Shown in pieces: positions 48,415-60,359 of a stretch of DNA of 64,000 nucleotides. The DNA comes from Allium sativum. Taxonomy: Eukaryota > Streptophyta > Magnoliopsida > Asparagales > Amaryllidaceae. Position 1 is the stretch's first letter. Every line of letters starts with the position of its first letter. The notes beneath the pieces are model-generated. The model did not search any database and was not told the DNA's origin. It was given only the letters and a program-made list of their open reading frames with translations. The position numbers were made by a program, and so were the translations under genes. Location: positions 485,499,514 through 485,563,513 of the forward strand of contig CM060925.1 in NCBI GenBank assembly GCA_030737875.1, in the 5' to 3' direction.

Positions 48415-50375
48415 CAATTCACTTTTACTTCACACGTATATATATATAAATTTTAAATCAGAAATCTCACCAATAGCTATCCAACTGCACGACACTTCAC
48501 TTATAGAAATCTTCGCCTTTTGTCGCTTTCGCCCGTATTCTCTACACATGTAAAAATCGAATTTTTACGATGCTATTCAATATATAAAAATATGATTTTT
48601 TTCCACGCTATTCAATATATAAAAATATTTTTTTTCTTCGACTTTCAATATCTAAAAATCTGATTTTTACTTCTTAAAGTTCTAATCCTTTTTCTCTTTA
48701 AAGATTAAACCTTTTTCCTATTTAAAGTTTAAACCCCTTTTTTTTTCTATTTTAAACCTTAAAATAAAATCAGTTTTTATTTTCTACTTTTAAACATTTT
48801 CAGTTTTTTTTTTATTTTTTTTATTTTTAAAACAAAATCAGTTTTTATTATATTTAACAAAATCAGTTTTCAATTCTTTTATAAAATCAGTTTTCAATTC
48901 TTTTATAAAATTCAGTTTTTAATTCTTTTATAAAATTCAGTTTTTACTTCTTTTATAAAATTCAGTTTTTACTTTTCTAAAGAAATCAGTTTTTAATTCT
49001 TTTATAAAAAATCTGTTTTTAAATATTTTAAAAAAAATCAGTTTTCAATTCCTTTTAAAAAAACAGTTTTTTTTTCTTTTTAAACAAATCGGTTTTTAAA
49101 TCTTTTTAATAATCAGTTTTTATACTCTTATAAAATCAGTTTTTTTTTTATACAGAATAATAAAATAAAAATAAAAATATAAAGCGACTTACAGCGGGGG
49201 GTGGGGGGGTTTCTGTAGTTCGTCGGAGGCTCTCGAAGGTGTTCGTCGGCGGCAGGGTTCGAACGGTGGTGGCAGCGTGGAGGTGGGTGGTCTCGAACGG
49301 GGGTGGCGATGTCTGGTATCTACCGCGTTTCAGAAGAAAGGGGGGGGGGGGTCACTGGAGGGCGGTTGGCGATCTGAGGGGAGGCGGCGGCGTGAGGCAG
49401 GCGGCGATGCTTCAGGGCGTCGATCGCCTTCTTAGGGTTTTTTTTTTTATTTTCTTTGTTTAACTGAAACGGGGGGGAGGGGGGGCAGAGGTATAGGAGG
49501 GAATTTTTTTTTATTTAATTATTAAATTTTGCAAAAGGGTTGACTTTTACATACGACCTCGAAACGAGGCCCACCGCCTGTCGTCCATAGCGTTTCACCC
49601 CCATTCCGAACACAATGGGATATGTATCGCAAGCTGATTCGATTGTTACAATCAGTTTCCTTTTGAATTTACATTTAAATCACTATATTGAATTTTAAAC
49701 GCACATTTCAAATTACCGGGGCTACATACTAACTAGAAAAATTCCAGAAAAATATTTTCTAGCTTCGTATTGACGATACGGTCCTAACAAAACTAGTTTC
49801 ATCGAATTCTGAGACCGTTTGAAAAATGGCCAATTTCCAGTCGATTAAAATCAACTAAAACCGGTCAAACGCGTTTTCTTTTTCCACGCTCACATATTGA
49901 TTCGAAAAATTATGAAATTTGAAACCTAGCAATAACCTGACACTGCGGATCTAACAAAAGTGGTTTCGTCGAAATCCGAGGTCGTATGCAAAATATCCAT
50001 TTTTAAGGGCCTGAATTCCATAGCGACTATTCAGAATTTTCAGCTGGACATATCTTTTGATTCCCGCTATCAAATTTCGATTGGTCGGATTCGTTAGAAA
50101 GATATCATCAATTAGATCCTAATGTTTTTGGTTTCACTAAAATCCGGATTGTTTTGCACCCGGTACAGTCCGACAAAGTTTAAATTCAATTTTTGAAACT
50201 GCCACGCCATTTCAGGCCTTGTTTATAATTATAATTAATTATATTCGTTTTCAATTGTCGATTCAAACTTAGTTTTCATCGCCGTTATTTAAAATATTTA
50301 TTTTAAATATTTAAAATCCATTATTTTAGCCAATTTAAAAATTTTAAATTGGTTCAGATTTTCTGGGTCGTTACA
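43895..50375 (-). repeat. LTR 2 of D (middle, shared LTR, 6481 bp)
   Basis: Same ends and parts as LTR 1. Nine 128-bp units (46890-48000). From its left edge to about 49.2 kb it mostly agrees with LTR 3 where LTR 1 differs. From about 49.7 kb to its right edge it agrees with LTR 1 where LTR 3 differs. No target duplication borders it. Confidence 0.93.
46890..48000 (-). repeat. 128-bp minisatellite, D LTR 2, nine units
   Basis: Same unit as in LTR 1, with markers from about 46936 to 47959. Copy number equals LTR 1 and is below the 15 of LTR 3. Confidence 0.92.
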
Positions 50376-50409
50376 ATCTCCCCCACTTAAAACTTTTCGT
50401 CCCCGAAAA
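50376..50409 (-). promoter_or_regulatory. PPT and palindrome, D internal copy 2
   Basis: Same as copy 1: TTTTCGGGGACGAAAA, then TTTTAAGTGGGGGAGAT, adjoining LTR 2. Confidence 0.9.
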
Positions 50410-50581
50410 GGAATAAAGTCGAAAGTGGTTTGATAAATCTACAATCCCACAATACAACAACCAATTTGTTCTTTATATTCAGAGTATAGAATAAACAATG
50501 CACATCCGTGGGAAGAAAATAGCAACAGAATAGAGAATTAAACGGTAATGCAAAGTAGGGTAAATGTACCTTGCACCGGAG

Positions 50582-53500
50582 TCATTCAGAGATATCTACT
50601 CGGCATCTAGGATAAGCTTTCTGAATGCTCTCCTCAGTTTCCCAAGTACAATCTCGCGGATCTCCACTCCATTGCACTTTGACTAAGTGAACCTTCTTGT
50701 TCCTCAGCTCTTTGGTTTCTTTGCCGATAATCTTTAGCGGCTCACGCCTCACAGCTAATTCTGGAGTAATTTCAATGTCCTGCTGAGTTGCTTCTTCCAC
50801 GATCAAGTCTGGATCATGAACGTGCTTTCGAAGTTGAGATATATGAAATACATCATGCACTCCAGGCAACCAGTCAGGCAGTTTGACCCTATAAGCGAGA
50901 GTTCCAATCCGTTCCAGAATAGGAAACGGACCAATAAATTTAGGCGCTAACTTTCCAGTTTTACCGAACCTGATAACTCCTCTCATCGGCGATACTTTCA
51001 AATATACATAGTCGCCAACTTCAAAGGATATATCTCTTCTTCTTCTATCGGCATAGCTCTTTTGTCGGCTTTGAGCGGCGAGTAATCGCTTCTTAATAAA
51101 ATCGACTTTGTCAGCAGCTTCGCGAATCATATCAGGACCCAACACAAGTCTATTTCCAGGCTCGACCCAACAAGCAGGAGATCGGCACGGTCTACCATAC
51201 AATGCTTCAAATGGCGACATTGTCAGACTCGCCTGGTAGCTGTTGTTATAAGAGAATTCAGCCAAATGCAGATGGTCTTCCCATGATCCACCGAAATCTA
51301 TAACACAAGCCCGCAATAGATCTTCTAAAATGCGATTCACCCTCTCAGTCTGACCGTCTGTCTGAGGATGATAAGCGGTGCTCAAGTTTAACTTCGTTCC
51401 TAGCTCGAATTGAAATGCTTCCCAGAATTTGCTAGTGAATATTGTATCTCTATCACTTACTATACTGAGCGGCACTCCATGTAGTCTAACTATTTCCCTG
51501 AAGTATATCTGCGCCAGACTCTGAGCAGTTCTGTTTGATCTGACAGGTATGAAATGGGCGGTCTTCGTGAAACGATCTACGATCACCCAAATACTGTCAT
51601 TTCCTTTTCTGGTTCTGGGCAAACCATCAATGAAATCCATAGAAATATGCTCCCACTTCCAACCAGGAACTTCCAGCGGTTGTAATAATCCAGCCAATTT
51701 CTGTTGGTCGCTTTTGACTAGCTGGCAAGTAGGGCATCGACTAACATATATTGAGATGTCTCTTTTTAACGACTTCCACCAGAATGTGCGTTTGATATCG
51801 TTATACATTTTATTCACACCCGGGTGGATACTGAGCTTAGATTTGTGGCATTCATCAAGCACCTCTCTTCTGAGTTCAGGAATATCTGGAACGCAAATTC
51901 GCCCTTCTAACCTCAGAATCCCTTCGCTGTCTAGCTGGAAATCCGAAGCATTGCCTTCACGAATTCGCTGACTTATTCCCTTGATAAATTGGTCATCTTC
52001 TTGGAGAGCCGATATCTTATCAATCAACGAAGTCGCAATGATGAAACTGGCGATCATTTCATTCTTTCGGCTTAACGCATCGGCCACGACATTGGCTTTC
52101 CCTGGAGTGTATATAATTTCAAAGTCATATGCTGCAAGAAACTCCAGCCAACGCTGCTGCCTCAAATTTAAGTCCTTCTGAGTGAACAGATACTTTAACG
52201 ACTGGTGATCTGTAAACAGTTCAAATCTCTCGCCCAGAAGATAGTGTCTCCAGATTTTCAAAGAGAATATGATAGCCAATAACTCAAGATCATGAGTTAC
52301 ATAGTTTTTCTCGTGCGGTTTCAGTTGACGGCTAGCATAAGCAATCACTTGGCCCCTTTGCATCAACACTGCACCAAGGCCTTCTCTAGAAGCATCAGTC
52401 CAGACTTTTAAATCTTGGTTGCCATCGATGATGGTTAACACTGGAGCTGTCGTTAATCTCAACTTCAGCTCTTCGAAAGCCTCCTCACTCTCTTGAGTCC
52501 ATTTGAATTTAGAATGCTTCTTTGTAAGCTTCGTTAAGTGACCAGATATCTTCGAAAAGTCTTTAACGAACTTTCGGTAATAGCTAGCCAATCCGAGAAA
52601 ACTGCGGACTTCAGTGGGAGTACTGGGCTGTTTCCAATTTTGAATAGCCGTGATTTTACTTGGATCCACAGCGATTCCATCTTTCGATACGACATGGCCC
52701 ACAAATTTCACTTCATCTTGCCAGAAGATACACTTGGAAAACTTGGCTTTTAATACATTCCGTCTGAGAATTTCTAACACTTGTTCCAGATGCTTTTCAT
52801 GTTCGGCCTTTGATTTAGAGAAGATTAGAATATCATCAATAAAAACCAGAACAAATTTGTTCAATACTCCTCTGAATACTCTGTTCATTAGATCGACGAA
52901 ATAAGCTGGAGCGTTACATAATCCGAACGGCATTACTAACCACTCGTAGAATAAGTCGGGGCCTCTGAACGCTGTCATTGGAACACACTCTTCGGCAATT
53001 CGAAGTTGATGGAAGCCTGTAGCTAGGTCCATTCGTGAAAATACTTGTGCTCCATTTAATCGATCCAACAAATCATCAATCCGCGGCAATGGATATTTGT
53101 TCTTTATTGTCTGTTTGTTCAAATCACGATAATCCACACATAACCGTAGAGTACCATCAGATTTTGGGACAAATACCACTGCTGCACCCCAATCAGAGAA
53201 ACTAGGCCTGATCAGACCTTTCCATACTAGCTGTCGTGTTTGGTTGTCTAATTCCTCCTTCTCTTTCAAGGACATTCTTCGAATAGCGTGAACTACCGGC
53301 CTTGCATTGGGAATTAAAGCAATCTTGAAATCTATTTCTCTTTGCGGAGGTAAGCGAACAACTTCTTCGAATACATCCGCATAGTTCTTGACGACAGGAA
53401 TATCTTTGATGAGGTCAGGAATATTCTCTGTAACTTCAGGGATATTTTCAATTTGGGCTGGAGAAACATCGAGAGCTGACCAGAAATCTATTCTATTTGA

Positions 53501-54814
53501 AGTCGGGCCTTCACATGGTATGGTTATATAATTTCCCAATTGTGCTTTTGCCTTTACAACTCTCTCGGCGCATCTGACCTCCGCTTCATATTTGGTTAGC
53601 CAATCCAATCCCAGAATAAGATCGAATTCATTAAAATTCATGACGATACAGATAATAGGGAATTTATAGCAAGAAAAAGAGACTGGTACGGCACAAACCC
53701 AACTGAGATTGATGGAACCCCCAACTGGATTTTGGACAGTCATTGGCTCTTTGAGCTTCTTCAAATTCAAATCCAACTTCTTGACTGCACTCTTTGCAAT
53801 AAAGCTCCGTGATGCACCTGTGTCAAACAGTACTTTAACTGGAATGTTTTTGACATTGAGCGTGCCTTCTAAGACATCAGACCTCCCTTGCTTATCTGAG
53901 GGCTCAGAAGTTTCTGCTATTTCGTTTATGTGTACTGCCTCGGATTTCTTTGAGAGTGGACACTCCCGTGCAATGTGACCTGCTTGACGACACTTATGGC
54001 ATCTCCTTTCCCCATGTGGGTTCTTTTGTTTCATAGCGCGTTTATACCCACTCTCGATCTGCTTCTTTAGAGATCTGCAACTTATCGAGAGATGTCCTTG
54101 CTTATTGCAGTTAGAGCATACAGTTGTCGTTACTAGTTTCTTCTCTGATTCAGCCCTTTTTCTCTTGGCACTGGGCTTCTTACTGGCTTCAGGAATATTA
54201 GTTTCCGACTTTTCTTTGTCACTAGAACAGACTTCTTCTTCGTCGTGTAACATTCCTTTCTTATGAAGATCTTCATACTGATAAGCCATGTAAATCATTT
54301 CTGTGAAAGGAAGCTTCACATGCCCCGATACTTTATTATGGTATTTCCTTTGAAGCCCATGAATAAATCTTAGATTTTTCATCTTTGGGTCTTGAATTAG
54401 ATGAGGAGCAAAGTGAGAAAGTTCATTGAATTTCTTATGATATTCGGGAATTGTCATGTCTCCTTGTATCAGATAAGAAAATTCATCGCATAATCACTCA
54501 GTTGCTTCGGGAGGAGTAAATCTTTCCAAGAAAATCACTTTGAATCTGTCCCAGGTGATATCACCTTCTGGAGTATTCTCTATAACTGAATCCCACCAGA
54601 ACAAAGCTTCATCTTTGAGTGCCCAGGAGGCCAGTAATCTTTTCTGGTCATCCCTCAGCTTTAATGCTTCGAATATTTTCTCAGCCGAACGAATCCAAGC
54701 TTGTGTCTTCATAATAGATTCTTCACCAGAGAACGGTATTCCACCCATATTTCGATATTTGATTAATAGGGCCTCAATATCCGGTTCTGCATTCCTTCTG
54801 TTTCTGACTCTCAT
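50582..54814 (-). pseudogene. D gag-pol, right copy, one nonsense codon in Gag
   Basis: About 1410 codons in one frame from ATG 54814, broken only by TGA at 54494-54496 (codon 107, in the Gag core). Downstream, 1291 codons are open from Met 54457. Approximate residues: CCHC knuckles 233-246 and 272-285, protease Asp 331, RT FIDD 660-661, RNase H Asp 807, integrase HHCC zinc motif 989-1030, DDE at 1060, 1121 and 1157 (D-35-E), GPF motif, chromodomain-like '[17 protein letters not shown]' near the C terminus. All pol domains look intact, so this copy could still supply enzymes if translation began downstream. Gag would be truncated at the start. Confidence 0.94.
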
Positions 54815-55052
54815 TTTCTAGTACTTCTGCAAATGGCAGATCAAGTGTCAGGTCACAGAAAAGGTATTTTAAAATATAGAAACACATACTTCAAATGTAA
54901 ATGTGTCTATCAAGGTGTAATTTCATTCTGCTTTACTCATACTAGGATATTACTGATCCTATCTGTATAGAGTTACCCGTCCTAGAACACTACTGGTTCT
55001 ATTTCTGACGAGTTCGTTCAAATGTTATATTCCAGAACTAAGCTTAACCAAA

Positions 55053-55064
55053 GCTCTGATACCA
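55053..55064 (-). other. Primer binding site, D internal copy 2
   Basis: Minus strand TGGTATCAGAGC, three bases from LTR 3. Confidence 0.93.
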
Positions 55065-55067
55065 CGT

Positions 55068-58000
55068 TGAGACGACCCGATTTCCCGTTCTCACGGAAAC
55101 AAGGGTTATCTTTGGAATATAACACAGAAACATATAATAGCAGAACAGAATTAAATAAATACACCAGAATGAACAAATAAATATACTAGATAAAAGTAAT
55201 CATCAGAGTTACACAGTATACAGGATCTTACTTAGTACAAATACAGTTCAGCTATACATAAATGTCTACAGCGGAAATAAACAAAATGTGTACAATAGGA
55301 GCTGAACAACATAAAAAGAAATAAATGATAGAATCCATCTTCAGCTCCAGCTATCCAGAAAGAACCAGCAAAACCTGAATACAAGGCTGCCCGTGTAGAA
55401 AAAGGGGCACCCGAGTTTGAAAGTGAAACAAACTACGAGTCAGTCATGGGACTGGTATGAGAAATCCACTCAACACATATATAATTGGCTAATCACAGGA
55501 CCACGCCACTTTCGTGGAACGGGTTTACTCCATCGGATTGCCAGTGCTTTAAAACAAATCTTTCTTTTAAACATCGCTATGCTTTTTATAAAAATGAAGC
55601 CGTTATAAGACTCAGTTCCCATCACACAATGCAACGCAAACCGGAGGATAGAGTTTTTACCTTATAACGGCCAAGATATGCTTGATACGAATAAAACAAA
55701 GGCATTTGATATTATTACTAGTGTTTATATGTTTTGAAAACAATTTCAAATCATAACTATCAATCATAGGCGACATGAGCGTCCCATGCCACTATGTCGC
55801 CAAATGTATATATATACAATCGAAACCGCATCGTCACGTATTTGGAAATTGGATTTTCGTCATGAACCAAGGCAAAAGATAGTCCTTACCGAATTCGTGA
55901 CTCTCTAGCCCGAGCCACAGGCAAGTACTCAGTCAAGCCTTCGGAGCGACAGGGTCGGTCCACCGATATGGATTAAAATGCCTGAACACTACGTTTCCCC
56001 GCCTTTTGGGGCGTAAACGAGCCAACGAATGACTCCATCGGACCCGGATCGTCCGATCAAACCGAGGCGCCTCGCAACAGCAACAACCACATAGGTGAAA
56101 AGTATATAAATGTCAGGGCTGGTAGGTCACTGACACCACCCTAGCTAGAAAGAAACGCATGCCCTCCCTGAGGTCCTTCTCCCGTTTTAGGTTCATACCG
56201 GGATGTGAGGCTCGCGAATTCACGTTATACACAAAGCTACGCCACACAGGCGGTGCTTTGATCATCACCACAAGACTTTGCTTTTCAACAGAAGCCCTGA
56301 TCACTGCATCTTAGCATGCCACACAGGCAATTCATGTCATGCGACTGATGTCCATCGATATACAACCTCTGAGCTCGTACGTCTCAGAGAAGGGCGTTAA
56401 GCAAAAGAATAAATTCTCCGCCGCCAAACAGATGTATATTTAACAGAAATCAATCAACACAGAATAAACTCCAATGTCAGACACACAGTCCATTTACAAG
56501 TCCGTTCTGGGTCTGAACGAAACCGGAGGCACTAAATACCTCGCAAACCCTTCGATCACCACTTACGTCTGGACGATCACCACTCATTATCCATATTTCG
56601 GGATGCCTCCCAATCAGGACCTCGGTTACCACCCAAACGAGGTGAAGATCTCCGGTCTTCGACCACCGTCTTCATCTTCGAATTTCAATCGTCGGTCAAT
56701 TATTCGAAATGAGAATTAACTCGGCCTTTTCAAATAATTCACGTATATTTAGAATTTCAATTCGATTTATTTCAATGGTTAAATTATTCGACAACACCAA
56801 TTTTGTTCTTTAATGTAATTTTCACACCAAACACATTCAACCATCAAATACAACATAAATCGAGCAAATTCAGTTTATTTCCATTCCATATCGCTTATGA
56901 TATTTTATAATGATTTATCGCTATTTTTATTTATTTTAAAATAGCTCATTCATTCAAAACGACGCTTCGGGCCATAAGGCGGCCGTGGCGCTGTTTTTCT
57001 TCAGATTTGATTTACACATATCTGAAAATCTAACCGTTGGATCTTCACAAAATTTACATCATTAGAAAGGTCTTTTCAAAACGAATCCAACGGTTCCAGT
57101 TTCGGGAAAATCCGACGGTCGGATCTCCCGGTACAATCGTTTGAAGTTTCGATTTCAAAATACGAACTGCAGCGTCGTTATTCGATTAAATAAAATTATA
57201 TTTATATTTATATATAAATATAATCGTTTCTGGCGCTGTTTTTCTTCAGATTTGAATTAAACATTCCAGACAATCCAACCGTTGGATTTTTACAAGGTTG
57301 GTGCCGTTGGGAAGATATTTCCAAGGCGAACCCGACGGTTGTGGTTTCGGGAAAATCCAATGGTCGGATTTCCCGCACTAGTCGTTTGAAATCACGGTTT
57401 CAAAATACGAACTGCACGGCTTCGTTTCGTTTTAATTTTATTTATATTTATATATTTATATAAATATAGTTCATTCAACAATTTCAATATCGTTTTCACT
57501 TCAAATATTTTTCTAACACCTTAAATTTTGGAAAAATTTCGCCATAACCTCCCCTGCACCGGGAGCATCGGGAAATCGCAAATAGCGTTCCCGGTCCTTC
57601 TAATCTCAAAAAGAAAAAGAAGAAGCCAAGCGGCTAGCCAATAGGCTCAAAATCATCACCCAAACAAATCAGTAAATGTGTACCTATTTGTCGGGCACAA
57701 AATTTTATTCCTCTTCTCTAGCCCCTTTGCTATAACCTGTTCAATGAATATTGCATGTACATATATATACAGTTCTTATCATTTATCAATTTCTATTCGA
57801 CTTCATATTTGATTTCTATTTGGTTTAAAAACTCCATTCATTCTAATGTTACATAAATAGGTGCAAATCATTTCATTAGCTAATTAATGAATATTTCAAC
57901 TCATATATGTTTATTTTGAACAAATGGCTATTTTTAACACTTCACATTTCAACGAATTATGCATACAATAAAAATGTGATTTTTATTGTAAAACAATTCA

Positions 58001-60313
58001 TTTCAAAACACTATTTTTCTATATAGTTCATATAGGTGACAAAATAGGATTTTTATCATAAAACAATTTATTTCAAAATATGAATACCATTCAACACATG
58101 AATTTCTAAACAACGAATGAATATCAATTCAACACATGAATGTTTTCTATGGTTTCTATATATAGATAAAAATGTGATTTTTATTATCGAACAATTTATT
58201 TCAAAATATGAATACCATTCAACACATGAATTTCTAAACAACGAATGAATATCAATTCAACACATGAATGTTTTCAATAGTTTTTATATATAGATAAAAA
58301 TGTGATTTTTGTTATCGAACAATTTATTTTAAAATATGAATACCATTCAACACATGAATTTCTAAACAACGAATGAATATCAATTCAACACATGAATGTT
58401 TTCAATAGTTTTTATATATAGATAAAAATGTGATTTTTATTATCGAACAATTTATTTCAAAATGTGAATACCATTCAACACATGAATTTCTAAACAACGA
58501 ATGAATATCAATTCAACACATGAATGTTTTCAATAGTTTTTATATATAGATAAAAATGTGATTTTTATTATCGAACAATTTATTTCAAAATGTGAATACC
58601 ATTCAACACATGAATTTCTAAACAACGAATGAATATCAAATCAACACATGAATGTTTTCAATAGTTTTTATATATAGATAAAAATGTGATTTTTATTATC
58701 GAACAATTTATTTTAAAATATGAATACCATTCAACACATGAATTTCTAAACAACGAATGAATATCAATTCAACACATGAATGTTTTCAATAGTTTTTATA
58801 TATAGATAAAAATGTGATTTTTATTATCGAACAATTTATTTCAAAATGTGAATACCATTCAACACATGAATTTCTAAACAACGAATGAATATCAATTCAA
58901 CACATGAATGTTTTCAATAGTTTTTATATATAGATAAAAATGTGATTTTTATTATCGAACAATTTATTTCAAAATGTGAATACCATTCAACACATGAATT
59001 TCTAAACAACGAATGAATATCAATTCAACACATGAATGTTTTCAATAGTTTTTATATATAGATAAAAATGTGATTTTTATTATCGAACAATTTATTTTAA
59101 AATATGAATACCATTCAACACATGAATTTCTAAACAACGAATGAATATCAATTCAACACATGAATGTTTTCAATAGTTTTTATATATAGATAAAAATGTG
59201 ATTTTTATTATCGAACAATTTATTTCAAAATGTGAATACCATTCAACACATGAATTTCTAAACAACGAATGAATATCAATTCAACACATGAATGTTTTCA
59301 ATAGTTTTTATATATAGATAAAAATGTGATTTTTATTATCGAACAATTTATTTTAAAATATGAATACCATTCAACACATGAATTTCTAAACAACGAATGA
59401 ATATCAATTCAACACATGAATGTTTTCAATAGTTTTTATATATAGATAAAAATGTGATTTATATTATCGAACAATTTATTTCAAAATGTGAATACCATTC
59501 AACACATGAATTTCTAAACAACGAATGAATATCAATTCAACACATGAATGTTTTCAATAGTTTTTATATATAGATAAAAATGTGATTTTTATTATCGAAC
59601 AATTTATTTCAAAATGTGAATACCATTCAACACATGAATTTCTAAACAACGAATGAATATCAATTCAACACATGAATGTTTTCAATAGTTTTTATATATA
59701 GATAAAAATGTGATTTTTATTATCGAACAATTTATTTCAAAATGTGAATACCATTCAACACATGAATTTCTAAACAACGAATGAATATCAATTCAACACA
59801 TGAATGTTTTCAATAGTTTTTATATATAGATAAAAATGTGATTTTTATTATCGAACAATTTATTTTAAAATATGAATACCATTCAACACATGAATTTCTA
59901 AACAACGAATGAATATCAATTCAACACATGAATGTTTTCTATACAATGAATAAATATAGTTTAAGCATATGAAAATAATTCAAACACACAAATATTATTC
60001 AAAATTTCGGCAGCATAACGGCAGGGTAGTTACACCGGCACCGTCCCTAGTACGGCTCCTCGCTCTACCTTAAAACCTCGCGGTTTTTGACAATGGGGAT
60101 CATGCATCTAGTTCGCATGCAGGCGGCATGTATATATTTATTTCATTTCCACAAACTAATCCTATGTGGTTTCAACCAAATATTTCACAACCACCAATGG
60201 GTATTTTTCAACCACAATCAACCAATATCAATCACAAACAATCCCAAACAACCATTCAATTTTCACAACAATTTCAACCAATAAATATCGTTCATGGTTT
60301 GTGGACGAGGGGC

Positions 60314-60359
<46 letters not shown>

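Noticed and set aside
35711..59940. CRISPR-like arrays of regular repeats
   Set aside because: The 128-bp units are contiguous tandem repeats without unique spacers, in a plant retrotransposon LTR.
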